This document shows, piece by piece, positions 43,691-56,290 of a stretch of 64,000 nt of DNA. Under the pieces are notes generated by a model, which saw only the letters and a program-made list of their open reading frames with translations, was not told where the DNA came from and ran no database searches. Numbering within the stretch: position 1 is the first letter of the stretch; each line of letters begins with the position of its first letter. Origin of the DNA: Chrysemys picta bellii (taxonomy: Eukaryota; Chordata; Testudines; Emydidae); contig NC_088794.1 in NCBI RefSeq assembly GCF_011386835.1, positions 69,512,434 to 69,576,433 of the forward strand, written 5' to 3'. Both the position numbers and the translations under genes were made by a program.

Positions 43691-44865
43691 CAATTTGCAA
43701 GTGAGCTGGTGTTACCTAGGACTATCGAAGGAACTGTAGATCTGAATTTATGCTGATCCAGTGGCCCCCATGTTCTGCACAACTGGTGTTGAAGGGTTGT
43801 GTGGCAATCCTGCATCTGGGTCCTGGATTAGAGGATGAATTTCATGCATAGGACACAAATACTCAGGGTTTATGCTAGTGAACCAAATTTCCTCCTTTGT
43901 GAGATGAGAGTTTGGAAAGCCTACTAGTTGCAGAAGCAGCAAACTATACTACAAAGTAAAAGGTTCACATGATACACAACTCAGCAGTAGCTTCACAGTC
44001 ACTGGTAACAGTGGGAAAACATCTTGGAAGTGAGTAGCCAGTGCTTTCACCACAGGGACTGCAGTCTAATGCTACACAGAAGCAGTATACACTGCCTTTG
44101 TCTGCAGTTGCAGCTGATGTCCCTCTCTCAATCTCCTGCTGACTTGGAGAGAAGGTAATGGTATTGGATAGCAGTCATTTTGGAAAGGGAGAAGAACTGA
44201 GGATCAAAAGCCAAAGCAGAGCTCATGAGTATCTGGCATGGATCTCTGCTGGATCTCCCTGTTAGTTCTAATCACATCAAGAAGGGGATGGAAAAGAACA
44301 AAATTCTGGCCCTTTAGCAGAATTTCAGAGTGTTGTTTGGCGCATTGGTTCACTCATTTTGAAATAAGCATATGCAAATAACTACATATTTGGGGTGTTA
44401 GCAAAAGTGGATATTAAAAATTAGAGATTTTAATAGATCAAATTTTCATCATTAGGGCACATAAATTGCAAACACAAAGTCTGTTTGTGTATTTGTGTAA
44501 GCAAACATGAACCTGCACACAAATGGGGTCTCTTGCATGCAATCATTGCTTTCAGGAGAACAAATACAGGTTTTGCATACACAATGATTTTGAGCATAAA
44601 ATATGCAGGTGAAATCTAAACATCCACATTTGAAGTTGATCTTACTAATATTATTAAAAACAAAACTACAAGTTGTCCTTTGCCCAGTACTTATGGTCCT
44701 GCAGACTCCGAATATGTATGAGATTAGTCTACAGACTAAATACTGCATTTGAAATAATCTTTTGTTTTGTTCCTAATATATACATTGATTAAGATCTTCC
44801 CGAGAGCCACAGAGGTAAACAACAATTTATGTAATTGTTTTCCTTAGTGTCTAGAAATTCTTCCC
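43691..44865. other. Unannotated DNA
   Basis: No gene recognised. The minus-strand frame at 44452-44748 is Cys-rich but has no recognisable domain pattern and is treated as chance. Confidence 0.35.
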
Positions 44866-45055
44866 AGTAGCGAGATCTGCTAGATAGTAGAATAATCTCC
44901 CAAGGGAAGTAGGGGAAATTCCATCACTTGAGACACTTAAAACTGGACTAAAAATGGCACTAAATAAAATATAGATAACAATCAGATGTTGGCAAGGATA
45001 GACTATATATGATCTAATCGGTCTTGTCATCTCTGACTTCTAAGATGCTCTGACT
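44866..45055 (+). mobile_element. CR1 3'-end fragment
   Basis: GGAATAATCTCCCAAGGG-like sequence, CACTTGAGACACTTAAAACT and TATATGATCTAATCGGTCTT match the 3' terminal region of CR1/L3 LINEs. Confidence 0.65.
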
Positions 45056-45255
45056 TACTATAGAGTACCGCAATAATTGCTCTCCTTGTACCCTTTAACT
45101 CTTATGAAATAATAGAGACTATACTTATCCAATTCTGATTTTGCTGCCATGACAGATTATTCTTACTGGACCCTTAAAGAATTTTACCTTCTATAAGAAA
45201 TTAGATGTCACTCTTACCTACATTATTTTAAGTACACATCTCTAATTTTAATTAG

Positions 45256-45345
45256 AGAGACAAGGTGGGTGAAGTAGTATCTTTTATGGGACCTCACTCA
45301 CCTTGCCTCCTAATATCCTGGGACCAAGATGGTTACAACACTAAT
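45256..45345. repeat. Short copy of the GACAAGGTGGGTG palindromic repeat
   Basis: AGAGACAAGGTGGGTGAAGT, then CTCACTCACCTTGCCTCC, then ATATCCTGGGACCAAGATGG. It matches the outer parts of 3776-3998 with the middle deleted. Confidence 0.65.
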
Positions 45346-46689
45346 TTTAATTGTCTTTTCTAACTACATCAATGAATAGGATAGAACCTATTTGCACAGA
45401 TGCAGAAAGCAAAATTATATTTTTGTAATAAATTCATTTTTTCTAGTTCCTTTATTATCCTTATACAAAACTAATTTAGCCCAGTGTTTCTGGTGCTCTC
45501 CCAGATTAGCTTGGAGTATACTGTACATGTTAAAAAGGAGGGGGAATAGAGGGGAACCACCATCTGAAACTCATTAATCAATTAGAATTTTTAAGGGCTT
45601 ACATCAAAATGTGATCTAGACTGATAAAGTAAACTCTGATTCACAAAAAGCTTTTGTCCCTTGTGTTATGAACATACAGGATACAAATGTGCACTGTACT
45701 TAAAATGTGTATCTGGAACCTGGCACAGGATTGTATATTGATATTTTGAACTTATAAGACCCCGGGTTGGAAGCCAGCAACAAATTAACTTAAAATATAT
45801 ATATATATCTTTCTAGGTTACCGAAAGCCTAGGAATTTTAAAGACTGTTTTTACCAGAGACAATGTTGCTGTCTTGCTAAATGTCTGTTCCACCAAAAGG
45901 AAAGCAGGAATGTCATTTGTCTCTCTCACACACATAATAACAAAGCTTTAGGAATGTCTGATATTAACTTTGTCATAAAATGATATGTTCTAGGTAATGA
46001 TCCTAAGGCAGGCAAAAATCTTGATAGTTGACTTGCAGGACTGCAGGGTCTAGCCCTTACTCCTCATTTTTCTACTTGCCTAATCAAAATGATAGTTAAA
46101 AAAATCTGTACAGAAAGGTCAAATCTAAATCTTACTCTCCATTAGCTAAAGAAGTGCTAATATGTATTACAGAGAGCAAATTTTAATAGATGTTTGCCTG
46201 ATGAGTTTAATTATTTTTTAAATGCCTGCCGATTTGTGCAGAATAATGTGGGTTTGTTACCAATAATCACCAGCTCCTATGACTTTGCATTTAATTCTTA
46301 ATTTAATTTTTAAATGTTGCTAGGCCTGCTCCTGCTCCCATGAAATCAATGGCCAAGCTTAAAATGACTAATATGGGAGCAGGACAGGTGGCCCTAATGT
46401 TAAGCCTGTCTCCTTTCTGATCAAATTATAATAAGAACATAGGTATTTTTTTCAAAAGCCCCTAAATGATTCAGGGGCCTAGGTCCCACTGAAAGTCAGT
46501 AACAGCTGGGTGGCTGGAAGCAATGCTAGTTCCACACCGCCTCACCTCCTTCATCACGGTTTGGCTGAGGTTCCAACCTGGGTTCCACAATGTAATTCTC
46601 ATCAGATGGCCTATTGTACCATATGAAATGAATTTAGGAATGTCAGCTAATTTCCTATTAAATCACAATCCACATCACAAAAACATTAC
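45346..46689. other. Unannotated DNA
   Basis: No recognised gene. A short TATATATATAT run lies near 45800. Confidence 0.35.
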
Positions 46690-48540
46690 ACTTGGCACAG
46701 CCTCGGCTCGGCAGCGAAGAAACAATCCAAGCTTTAATGTGCGTGGAGACTGAAATAAAAGTACCTTCTCCCCCCCCCCGCGCAATTTCAAAGAAATGTC
46801 AGACGTGCTCCGGAGCTGGCCGGGAGGAAGGCTGCAATGCGTCTGCCCCAGATATTAGCAAAGAATGCTCTCAGTTCCTTTACCTTTCACACGCAGGCGG
46901 AGCAAGCCATGCTGCTAGGCGATCGCCCTGCTGCTCCGCATGGCTGCAATAAGGAGAGAGCATTCCTCGAACAGGAATGGATCCTTTCTAAAAACAAGAT
47001 GAATCTGTGGCGCAACCAGAAGATCCCAGCCTAAAAGGCAAAGCCTGCCCGCCCTTCTGCTGGTTGTGTCTATTGCGTGAGAAAGAAGGCAAAGGAAAAG
47101 AGCTCGGTTTAGAAAAAATTAGCTGTCCTGCCAGTCCTTTGGGGGTGTTAAGATTGCCCTAATTCCAGTGGCCCAGCTCTGGGGGCAGAGTGATGGCACG
47201 ATAGTTTGCCAGCCGCCCACCAAACACTTGCTCCTGCGTTTGATGCAGATTGATCATATTTCCACTGGACAGTGCTGTCATATATAAACAACCTACCTTT
47301 CCCTCTTCTTCCAGCCATAGTACTCGAGGGCTGGTGAACGGGGTAAGAGCAGACACAAAACAGAGAAGGGTCCCGAATGGTGCGCTAGACATTTACAAGA
47401 CTTTCATGCAATGCAATTAAGGCAAAAATATTCTCCTCCTGGGATCATTCTGAATATTTTGTTGCCAAGCACTCACCCCTAGCCCGAACTCTAGTAAGTG
47501 AGCAGCTCACCGTCTGATCCATACTATTCTGGGTGGTTAGTATTAGTTTGCTCCCTTCGGGGCCCATGCACATAAACCCGGACTGATGGCTTTGCCGTGG
47601 GTGTGTGTAACTCAGCTTCCCAACTCCGTCTCATTAAAGGAGAGACAATGCAAACATTCATGGAAGGTTTATCTGCATTCAAAAGCGTTCGTGTTAGTCG
47701 CGCGGAGAGGCTGCACGCTGGCAGGCTCCTGAACTGGAAATAATGATTCTCAAATCATTAACGTTGCTTTCCCCCCGCCGCCACTTTGCCGCCGTGAGAC
47801 TTTCAAACTCCGGACCGTCCCGGGGGGAACTGCTTCCCCAATTAGTAGGCAAACGAAAGATTTTTACCTGTGCAGGAGCGCACCGATTGCAATTTGCAAA
47901 CTTCCTAGCCCAGCGCTCCCCGTCCCTTGCCTATCTTTCTGCTGCAGCGCTCTAAGCAGTTTCCCCTGCTGTATCCATTAATCAACTCGTTGGAGGTGAG
48001 ATTTCTTGCAATTTCAAGATAAGAGGAAGAAAACAAAAGAAACCCCACTCTAAGGTGACAGGCTAAAGGGAAATAATCGTTTTCTTGCTTAAATCTCCCG
48101 ACCCCCCTCTCTCTCAATTCAAATGCAACCATGAAACAAACAACCAAATCAAACACATTTTAAAGGAGCCCGGGCGCTGACTTCTGTACATGCAACCAAA
48201 TGCCTGCACTAACTGCAGTAGCAGTTAGCAGAGCTCTCTCCCCGCGTTAGCCATTACTTAGTGGCCAGCACGCCTCACCCCACACTCCTTAAGCGCTTGC
48301 TTGGAAGAAATCTCACTCACTTTCTTCTTGCAATGCCACAAAGCCCTTCTCCTCCTGCAGCCCGTCCCGTTCTCCCAGCCTGAGCACACCAGCAGCAGCA
48401 GCACTGCCACTCTTCATACTTCTGATCGCTCCACTTGGTGCTCTCTTTGGGAAACCTCTCTCTTTTCCCCCCCTCCAGAAACAGATTTCCTACATTTCAT
48501 CAGTCCACATAGACTGAACGGAAGTTAAATGCTTACTTTT
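46690..48540 (-). promoter_or_regulatory. Candidate CpG-rich promoter and non-coding first exon of GAS2
   Basis: CpG dinucleotides become clearly denser here than in the AT-rich surroundings, for example around 46800-46950, 47695-47960 and 48160-48300, and I recognise no interspersed repeats. On the minus strand a good donor, CTGCACAG|GTAAAAATC, ends a possible exon at 47868. Further possible donors lie near 47508 and 46541. GAS2 in other vertebrates has untranslated 5' exons upstream of the ATG exon, and this region lies upstream in the right orientation. The assignment to GAS2 is inference: no transcript evidence is available and a plus-strand promoter is equally possible. The short frames here (such as 46692-46952) do not look like conserved protein. 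Confidence 0.45.
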
Positions 48541-49300
48541 TCTGGGGCACTGCAAGCGCAATTGACACTGAATTACCCTTGAAACTCTGAGATATTGTAT
48601 TACAAGCCCTTGGCAGGAACTTGGCGCGTAGGTCCAAAGTTCCTTTTATTATTATTCCCCTTCCAAAACTATGGTGGGGGGTGCAGGAAGATCCCATATT
48701 TTAAGCTTAAACTTCCCCCCCAAAAAAATTGCTGGGTGGGATTTTTTTTTTTAGCACTTACTAGCACCATTTTATATTATAAACCGTTTGATTTTGCTGC
48801 CCAAGGTGACATAATTTCAGCTTTGTATCTTGTGGGCATTGTGTCTTTGATAATGAGCTTTAATTACACGTTTTCCCACAAGATTTCATACTCTTCTATA
48901 ATATATTTTAAATTAAGATACATACATTAATAACTCAATGTTACACTTCTAAAAGATCTACTAATTGGTGAGGTGTTTTGTTTGGAAAGCTGTTTAAATA
49001 CCCACCCCACTTTTATTGCATTCGGTATATTTCAATGTTATGGTAAACGACAGAGATAATGTTCCCCAACTGTTGTTTATTAGTCCATTTTTTTGTATGT
49101 GCAGAGAAGCCCTTTCATGAATTCAATAGAGGGAAACAGATGTTCAAACTTCTGCTTCTCCTTGTGAATGGATGGATATTATTGTCTTGTTGAGTTTCCT
49201 AATGGCATCATGTTATCGCTGTCCATAAGAAAGCCCCAGATGAACAGCACACAATTATTTTTCTTTTATAATGCTACTTAATAGCTCTACCCCCTATGAA
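48541..49300. other. AT-rich flank of the CpG-rich region
   Basis: No gene or repeat recognised. A T-run lies at 48742-48752. If the CpG region is the GAS2 promoter, this is upstream flanking DNA. Confidence 0.35.
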
Positions 49301-49640
49301 CCACTATACTGAAATGGAATTGTCTTAACCAATCAGAGTGGAGAGATGCAGCTCATACTGACCCTTATTTCTCAGTAATGCATTTTTTTTTCACTCTGAT
49401 CAGCTGGCAAATCTGATTTGCATAATTAATGCATGGTTATTTCTCAATACCCTATGTCAGCAAATTACTGCACTCTGATTATTAACCAATCAGCTGATCA
49501 GTAAGTAGAGGCTTTATGTAAATTAATGTATCCTGACTGGCTATTCTAAACCTGGCTGGTTTGATTGGCTATTACCTGCTCAGATGGGGTTTTTTTTTCA
49601 TCAAGTCATTGAGACTCCATAGTGAAGTACATAACTACGA
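49300..49640. promoter_or_regulatory. Cluster of CCAAT/ATTGG and octamer-like motifs
   Basis: TTAACCAATCAGAGTGG at about 49325, ATTAACCAATCAGCTGATCA at about 49481, GACTGGCTATT at about 49535 and TTGATTGGCTATTACC at about 49560, plus ATTTGCATAATTAATGCAT near 49415. CTGATCAG occurs twice. The density of NF-Y-type motifs suggests an enhancer or promoter, or a repeated unit; function is inference. Confidence 0.35.
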
Positions 49641-50330
49641 TGACGTTTTTCCATTGTGTAAGTATCTGCACATCATTAACTCCTCAAGTCCTTGCTCAGC
49701 ATTTACAGTTTAAAACTTGGGATTGATGTTCTGGGGGCACTCTTCTTTGTTTAGTCCAAGATCCTGGAAAGCTCCAAAACTGTGCATAGCCCTCACAACT
49801 CCACATTGTTATGCCCAGGAAAAGACTAACAGAACAAATACTGAATTAAAATAAAAATCTGACGACAAATAAAGTGAAGTTAAAGACTTCATGTGTCCTT
49901 GAGAAACAATCTTTTAAAGAATAATGAGCAACATTTATATTCCATATCAATTCAGTCTTAAAAACCATCTTGAGCTGAGAAGGAACTTTCCAGTACCACT
50001 GTATTGATGAATGACCTGCTGTCATCTAATAGAAAACTTTAAAAACATTCCATTTAGAAAATGTTCTGTGTATCTAGCTGAGTCTTCCATGCCTGCACTA
50101 TCCTCAAAGCACATGACTTCCTACTATATTCAGGAGAAATCCTACACATGGACTCAAGCTCTGAGCCTACTCCAGATTTTAAATGATTAAAAAGTCAAAT
50201 GCACATTTGTATACATGACTATGGGAAGGTTCAAAAAGGTAGTGCAAAGGCTTTCTAGCCAGAATGAGATGTGGACACCTCCTTCATATGGAGAATGTAT
50301 ACCAAACATTCCAAGATCTGCAACTGGTAG
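49641..50330. other. Unannotated DNA
   Basis: No gene or repeat recognised. Confidence 0.35.
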
Positions 50331-50455
50331 CACTGGTCCTGGAACTAGGGGTGCTGCTGCACTCCCTGGCTTGAAGTAGTAATAACTAACACCAAATACA
50401 TGGTTTCCATGATCAGCACCCCCACTATAAAAATTGTTCCAGCACCCCTGGTTGG
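50331..50455. mobile_element. Short palindromic MITE (GGGGTGCTG ends)
   Basis: GGTCCTGGAACTAGGGGTGC at the left and TTGTTCCAGCACCCCTGG at the right are inverse. The inside has CAGCACCCCCACTATAAAAA, a segment I recall from a turtle family. Confidence 0.6.
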
Positions 50456-51234
50456 TAATAAAGGATGATTCATTCTCATAGAGTTTTGACTATATTTAAT
50501 CTTTTTTATACTTTTATTGTTTTAGTTGCTATGATTACTCATCATCACTTGGAAAAGAATTTTCAAATGCTAGAAGGGGAATATGCAAGATACTGTACAA
50601 CAGTTAAAATCCACAACACCTGTACAATTTAAACCCTATCCAAGAAGGACTGGTTGGAACAAACTACCAAGCATGCATCTGAAATCAACATTATACATAT
50701 ACTTTGGAACCATCGGTAGTGACACCACAATTATGAGTGCATTGAGATTTGCACTTAAAGGTCAGGACTAAAATCTGTTTCTTACTTTAATAACTGAATT
50801 TAGTGTCTAAATTAAACACAGTAGCTTATCAAAGAATCATTGAATTTTCTGTGTAAGTTTATGTTAACTTGTTAACTTTTGCAGAGGAAACCATAAAAAT
50901 ACTCCCCTTTTGAAATTTTGTCCTGTTTTCTTCACGTTTCCTTGGGTCCTTCTAGCTGAACAACCATAGTCCCACAAAACATTCAACTATATGCACTCAT
51001 TCTGGTAACATCCAGACACAGACCACCACCAAAGGACCCTGGGGGATGAGTGGGCATCGAGGGGAGGGGCAACTATAGGGAGGGGGTAGTAAGCAGAGTG
51101 AACAGGGCTTGGGGAGGCCTGAGGAGAAAGTGGCTTGTGAGGGAATGCTATGATTCCGCATAAAGTCTTAGTCAATGCACACTCAATTTCAATTATTGCT
51201 ATTCTGTGTCAAAATTACCACCACATTTAGGACA
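50456..51234. other. Unannotated DNA
   Basis: No gene recognised. The frame at 50583-50771 is short and without features. Confidence 0.35.
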
Positions 51235-51795
51235 ATATGTACCATACATGGCCATTCACATAACTTTAAGAACAGGAAGGGTGACATTACCTTTGAGTAT
51301 GGTATTGGTGAGACCACCACTTGAATATTGGGTCCAGTTCTGTTGTCCACATTTTTAAGAGGATGTTGAAAAATTGGAAAAGTTTCAGAGAAGAGTTATA
51401 CAAATGATTTGTGGTCTAGAAGACATGCCTTATATGCTTCTAAAGTAGTTCCAACTATTAAACTTATGGCTAAGGTTAAGAGATTACGTGATCATGATCT
51501 ATAATTATCTACACCCGGAGAAGATATCTATACTAAAGGCTCTAATGGCTGGAAGTTGGAGTCAACAAAGTTCAAACTGGAAATAAGATACAAATTTGAA
51601 GTGTGGGAGGGTAATTAATAAGTTACCAAAGACTGTGATACATTTTCCATCACTTGGAGTCTTTAAATCAAAATTGTATTTTTTCCCTCTAAAATAAAAG
51701 CTTTATCTCAATCAGAGGTTACAATATTTATCTTGATGCAGGAATTGTTAGGTGAAGTTCTATGGCCTGTGTCATGCAGGAGGTCCCATCTGGTC
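51235..51795 (+). mobile_element. CR1/L3-type LINE 3' fragment
   Basis: AGACCACCACTTGAATATTG, TGGGTCCAGTTCTGTTGTCC and GAAAAATTGGAAAAGTTTCA correspond to the CR1 RT C-terminus (R-P-x-LEYWVQFW-type). The 3' end, ATGGCCTGTGTCATGCAGGA, follows at about 51760-51785. It is degenerate. Confidence 0.75.
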
Positions 51796-52685
51796 ATATG
51801 GGAATTCAGCATTTTTATATCTTCATTAAATAGAGTAGAGGAATGAACAGATCGAGGGTAGTATGTGTCATCTCTGTATTTGGCAGCTTGAAGAAGAGAC
51901 ATAAATATTTTGAAAATGGGCAAACTTTCAAAAGAATTCAGTCACACATTGAAAGTAACAACTGGATTCATCATTTCAACTGTCAGCAAAATTAGGCACG
52001 CCAGAAGTTAACATTGTCTTTATAAACCCATTGCACATGTTGATTTCATAAGCATTTATCAATTCTGCACTAAAATTTACATTTTTATGAATAACATCTA
52101 CAGACAATTTTGACACTATAAGGAAATATGATTTACCTCTTATTGTGTAAACTTGCTTTACCACAAACACTTTCTATAAGTATAGTTTACACATCATTTA
52201 TAACTACTTCAAAAACTTTCACAAAATTGCTATCTGTCACAATTGTGAATTCATTGCTATAGAACACAGTCTGAGCAAAAATACCAAATGACATTGTGTT
52301 GACAATTACAAATCTCAACAATAATAAATTGGTTCATCTTTATCATAGACTTGGTGTATTCATTAAGGCATCACTACTCATGTTGATGCTCTTACGTAAC
52401 CTCCCCAATACAGAAAGGAGACTGATGATCTGTGTCTGGCTAGATATGTACAACATTCCAGGATGGTGGAAAATGGATACTTACCACAGTAATCTATGAC
52501 ATTATCACTTCTAGAATTGGCTCAAAATAATTTAAGGTACCATAGCTCTTGCAACCATTCAACAATAAGAAAACTCTTATCTGCACAGATTACTACTGTT
52601 GTTTTTTAACATGCTTACTAGCTTGCTAGGTGCTTCACAAAACATATAGAAGACACTGTTCCTGCTCATAAAATGTTATAATCTA
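51796..52685. other. Unannotated DNA
   Basis: No gene or repeat recognised. Confidence 0.35.
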
Positions 52686-52812
52686 AAGGTCAGATTCTGC
52701 CACTCTTACTCACACTGAGTAGCAATTTATTCCACCAGCATCCCCAATAAACTCAGTGGGGCTGCTTATTACAGTGAAGTACTACTCAACATAACTAAGG
52801 GTGACAGAATCT
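52686..52812. mobile_element. Short palindromic MITE
   Basis: AGGTCAGATTCTGCCACTCT at the left mirrors GGGTGACAGAATCT at the right. ACTGAGTAGCAATTTATTCC mirrors TTACAGTGAAGTACTACTC loosely. It is non-coding. Confidence 0.6.
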
Positions 52813-53017
52813 ATCCACTATGGACACAAAAAGCAACAGGGAGAGGGGGAGGTAACAGGAGGACAAGAGTTCAACAGCCATGTTGTTTAGTTACTTAGAG
52901 GGTATAATATGACTTTTGATGGGTTTTTAAGGTATGACTGGGTTTGTATTTTTTTTTCATTTTAGTATGTTCTCAAACCACTGTTCTTTATAGAAATATA
53001 ATTTTCTTATCCTGTAT

Positions 53018-53671
53018 TGTGGCAGGGTAGTCATTTACTGAGCACCCTTCATGACCAGGGGTCACTTTGAAGGCACCCTGCTCCTCCTAGCTCCCTCTTC
53101 AGGCCCCTTAAGCACACCACAACATCACTCTTGTGTTTAACAGCAACTCCACCTAGGTCTAGTTTAGTAAGATTCAAACAGCCCTCAAAGTCCTTAATAA
53201 CAGATTGCTCAAACACTCCTCAGAGAGTCCCAAAATAAAGGCCATAACCATGATACAAAAGTTCATACTTAGTCCTGGTTTTTCTGCCAAACACAGAGCT
53301 CTTCCACCTCCTCACTCTACTCCACCCAAAGCCATCAGTCTTAGCCCTTTCTAGCTGACACTTGGCCCTAGCTTCTTTCTCTTTCAGCATCTCCCCCATT
53401 CTGAGGGAGAAGGCAGTTTATATACTGCCTTCCTTCAGAGAGCTCCTCCTGATCAGCTGGAAGAGAGGAAAGCCCTGCTTCACCCTCAGCAGGGTTCCTC
53501 ATCCCAGGCCCTTAAAGGAACAGTGTCCTGGGATTCTTCCCCCATCCAAATCTTAATTCCCTGAGACTGCTTCCTCTCATTGCTATCAGGCCATTTCCTG
53601 GGCCTTTGTCCAATCCAACTCCCTGGAACAGGGTCTTCTGGATTCCTCTACCCATAAATGGCCCTATTACA
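53018..53671 (-). repeat. Candidate solo LTR
   Basis: The segment begins TGTGGCAGGG and ends GGCCCTATTACA, so both strands start TG and end CA with a short inverted end. GTAT flanks it on both sides, offset by one base (53014-53017, 53673-53676). Reading the minus strand, a TATATAAAC box lies at about 53418 (plus-strand GTTTATATACTGCC). The length of 654 bases suits an LTR. No internal retroviral genes are present nearby. Confidence 0.5.
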
Positions 53672-54409
53672 AGTATTCTTTTGGGTCCTCTTCACTTTTC
53701 ATATTCAAGCATTGCATTGATACTATGGGAGTTACTTACATGGACTGAAGTCAAAATAGACTCTATAGACTAATGATTTTTAAGAAAGTACTTTCTGTCT
53801 GAGAATATTATCCATTAAACAGGACTTTCTTAGTTAACTACACTGAAAGTTATGAACACATTGAAACACAGAAGATCTATTCTTGATGTTAAATTCCATC
53901 ACAGAGCCAATGAAATACTTTAGGTTGAAAATAATAACATTTTCCCCTGTAATGCTAATCACATGATTTGTAACTAAGAAATTTGTTGTACTGTGACTGA
54001 TTAGAAAGGAATGATGAGCTAGTTTTCCACAGGAGTTAACTGAGAGATGCTGTGCCATGGAGCACATTTCACTATCATGTTATACAAATAATCCACATGT
54101 AGATCTCTGCTTTTTAAAAAGTAAGCAATTGTTCCAGAACAAGGATAACCGTAAAACAATGAATTGTTCAAAAAGAATGCAAATTTTTAAGAACAGGTAA
54201 TCGATTTACAGCCCATTCTGCCTGACCACCTGCTCTCTTTTGATTGGTCATAATTCCATCTTCCTGCTTTTTCGCTTTACTTTTCAATTCTTTCTTTCTT
54301 CAGACACAAATTTAGGTTTCTCTTAAACTCATTAATAACTCTTTCCTCCAATTTCTTTCCCAGTAACATATTTCATGTGTTTACGAGCTCTTATGTGGAA
54401 TTGTTTTTC
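53672..54409. other. Unannotated DNA
   Basis: No gene or repeat recognised. Confidence 0.35.
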
Positions 54410-54965
54410 ATAGTTTCATAGATTCTAGGACTGGAAGGGACCTGTAGAGGTCATCGAGTCCAGTCCCCTGCCCTCATGGCAGGACCAAATACTGTCTAGA
54501 CCATCCCTGATAGACATTTATCTAACCTACTCTTAAATATCGCCAGAGATGAAGATTCCACAACCTCCCTAAGCATTTTATTCCAGTGTTTAACCACCCT
54601 GACAGTTAGGAAAACTTTTTCCTAATGTCCAACCTAAACCTCCCTTGTTGCAGTTTAAGCCCATTGCTTCTTGTTCTATCCTTAGAGGCTAAGGTGAACA
54701 AGTTTTCTCCCTCCTCCTTATGACATCCTTTTAGATACCAGAAAATTGCTATCATGTCCCCTCTCAGTCTTCTCTTTTCCAAACTAAACAAACCCAATTT
54801 TTTCAGCCTTCCTTCATAGGTCTTGTTCTCAAGACCTTTAATCATTCTTGTTGCTCTTCTCTGGACCCTCTCCAATTTCTCCACATCTTTCTTGAAATGA
54901 GGTGCCCAGAACTGCACACAATACTCCAGTTGAGGCCTAACCAGCGCAGAGTTCTTGCTGAGTTT
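54410..54965 (-). mobile_element. 5'-truncated CR1 LINE 3' end
   Basis: The 3' tail in reverse (TTTCATAGATTCTAGGACTG, then GGAAGGGACCTGTAGAGGTC) is followed by the reverse-transcriptase C-terminus on the minus strand: [40 protein letters not shown] and [20 protein letters not shown], in one frame from 54606 to about 54965. It is well preserved. CR1 similarity ends near 54960, where the frame runs into unrelated DNA. Confidence 0.9.
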
Positions 54966-56129
54966 CCCTATATATAGTAATCTAGGACCCAATCCTGCCT
55001 CTAATGACATAAGTGGTAAAAAATCCCATTAACATGAGTGAAAACGGCATTAGGCTTTAATTTTTAGATTATTTCCTGTAGTTTGTGACCCTTTCATCAG
55101 CATAAACATTCTGAGCTAAATTATAGGCCACTGCCCCAAATCTGGAAGAGCCATAACTAAGCATGGATGATTAAGAATCTCCATTCTGGAAGCTGTGGAT
55201 TCATCACTGAGTCGTCACAACCTAAGCACCTCCATATTGCTACTGACACCTTGTATTTTACTATATTTATAAGACTTTACTCAGTGGGGTAAAAATAAAC
55301 AAGTATATTTATTTAAACAGGCCATCAGCAATTCAAACCCTTCTTATACCTTTAGGAGCAAATGCTAAGCCGAGCAGACCCCAGGGATCTCACATGGATG
55401 TGTTGGGCATATGTGGAAGGGATGGGGATGTGTCTTCCCTCTAAGCTGCAAACTGGTTGTGGAACCTTGATCTTTTCACACTGCCATGCGGGGAGTTCCT
55501 GGAAGAGAGTTCCACGCCATCTGAGGTAGTGCACACCCACTATGTATGTATAGTTCCCCTACTTCCCTGCCCCTTTTGCACAGCAGAATTGTGACATTTC
55601 ACTGCCAGGCTTCTATGGCCATGGAGGCAGAGGCAAAATAAGTCCCTTAATGCAGTATGAGGAGAATTAGGAGCACATTTATCATTTCAGGTAGGTCTGT
55701 TTCTCTTTCTTTCTCTACTATTTTCTTTGTCCTCACTTTCTTTCTGTTGCTTTTGTTCTACCTTTTTTCTTTTCTTGACCACACTCTCATCACCTTTATG
55801 CTGCTCTCCAGGTACACTTTACACTGCTTTTTATTCATTTTTCCTCTAGCTATTCCTGGTCTTCTCCTCAAAGACAAATTGCTGCCATCAGTTTTACCTC
55901 CCCCATCCCTCACCCCCCCCCCCCCGGCTTCTCCTTCTTTCTCCAACTGTTCAGTTCAAAGAGTCATTCCTAAACCTCAGGGAAGGCTCTGGTTCCAACA
56001 ACCCTTTCCATTCTTCTATTAAAGAGGCATCACTCAAAACATTCTGAATGGAAAGAACATCACTCAGTGTGTACCCTGTTACATTGTCACATGAAATAGG
56101 TGGTTCTCCAGCTCATTTCATGAACATAA
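54966..56129. other. Unannotated DNA with pyrimidine-rich tract
   Basis: A CT-rich stretch at 55695-55780 and a 12-C run near 55913-55925. The frame at 55657-56022 is Phe/Leu-rich because of this composition and is not accepted as a gene. Confidence 0.35.
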
Positions 56130-56290
56130 ATGACTCCCATTCCCAGCTGGCCACTGATCTGTTGTGTGACTTTGAACAAGTCACTTCACCCTTGTTTCAG
56201 TTGCCCTAGCTGTAAAATATGCATTGTCATACTAACCATCTTTTGTAAAGGAGTTTGACATTTATGAATGAAAATCATGATATAATAGCC
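56130..56290 (-). repeat. MIR-like fragment
   Basis: TGTTGTGTGACTTTGAACAA, GTCACTTCACCCTTGTTTCA and GCTGTAAAATATGCATTGTC are MIR body blocks in reverse order. Confidence 0.7.

Noticed and set aside
44452..44748. Cys-rich 98-codon minus-strand frame
   Set aside because: Cys spacing is irregular, there is no signal peptide, and the DNA looks like a diverged repeat.
55657..56022. 121-codon Phe/Leu-rich frame resembling a membrane protein
   Set aside because: The hydrophobicity comes from a CT-rich low-complexity tract; the frame continues through a C-run.
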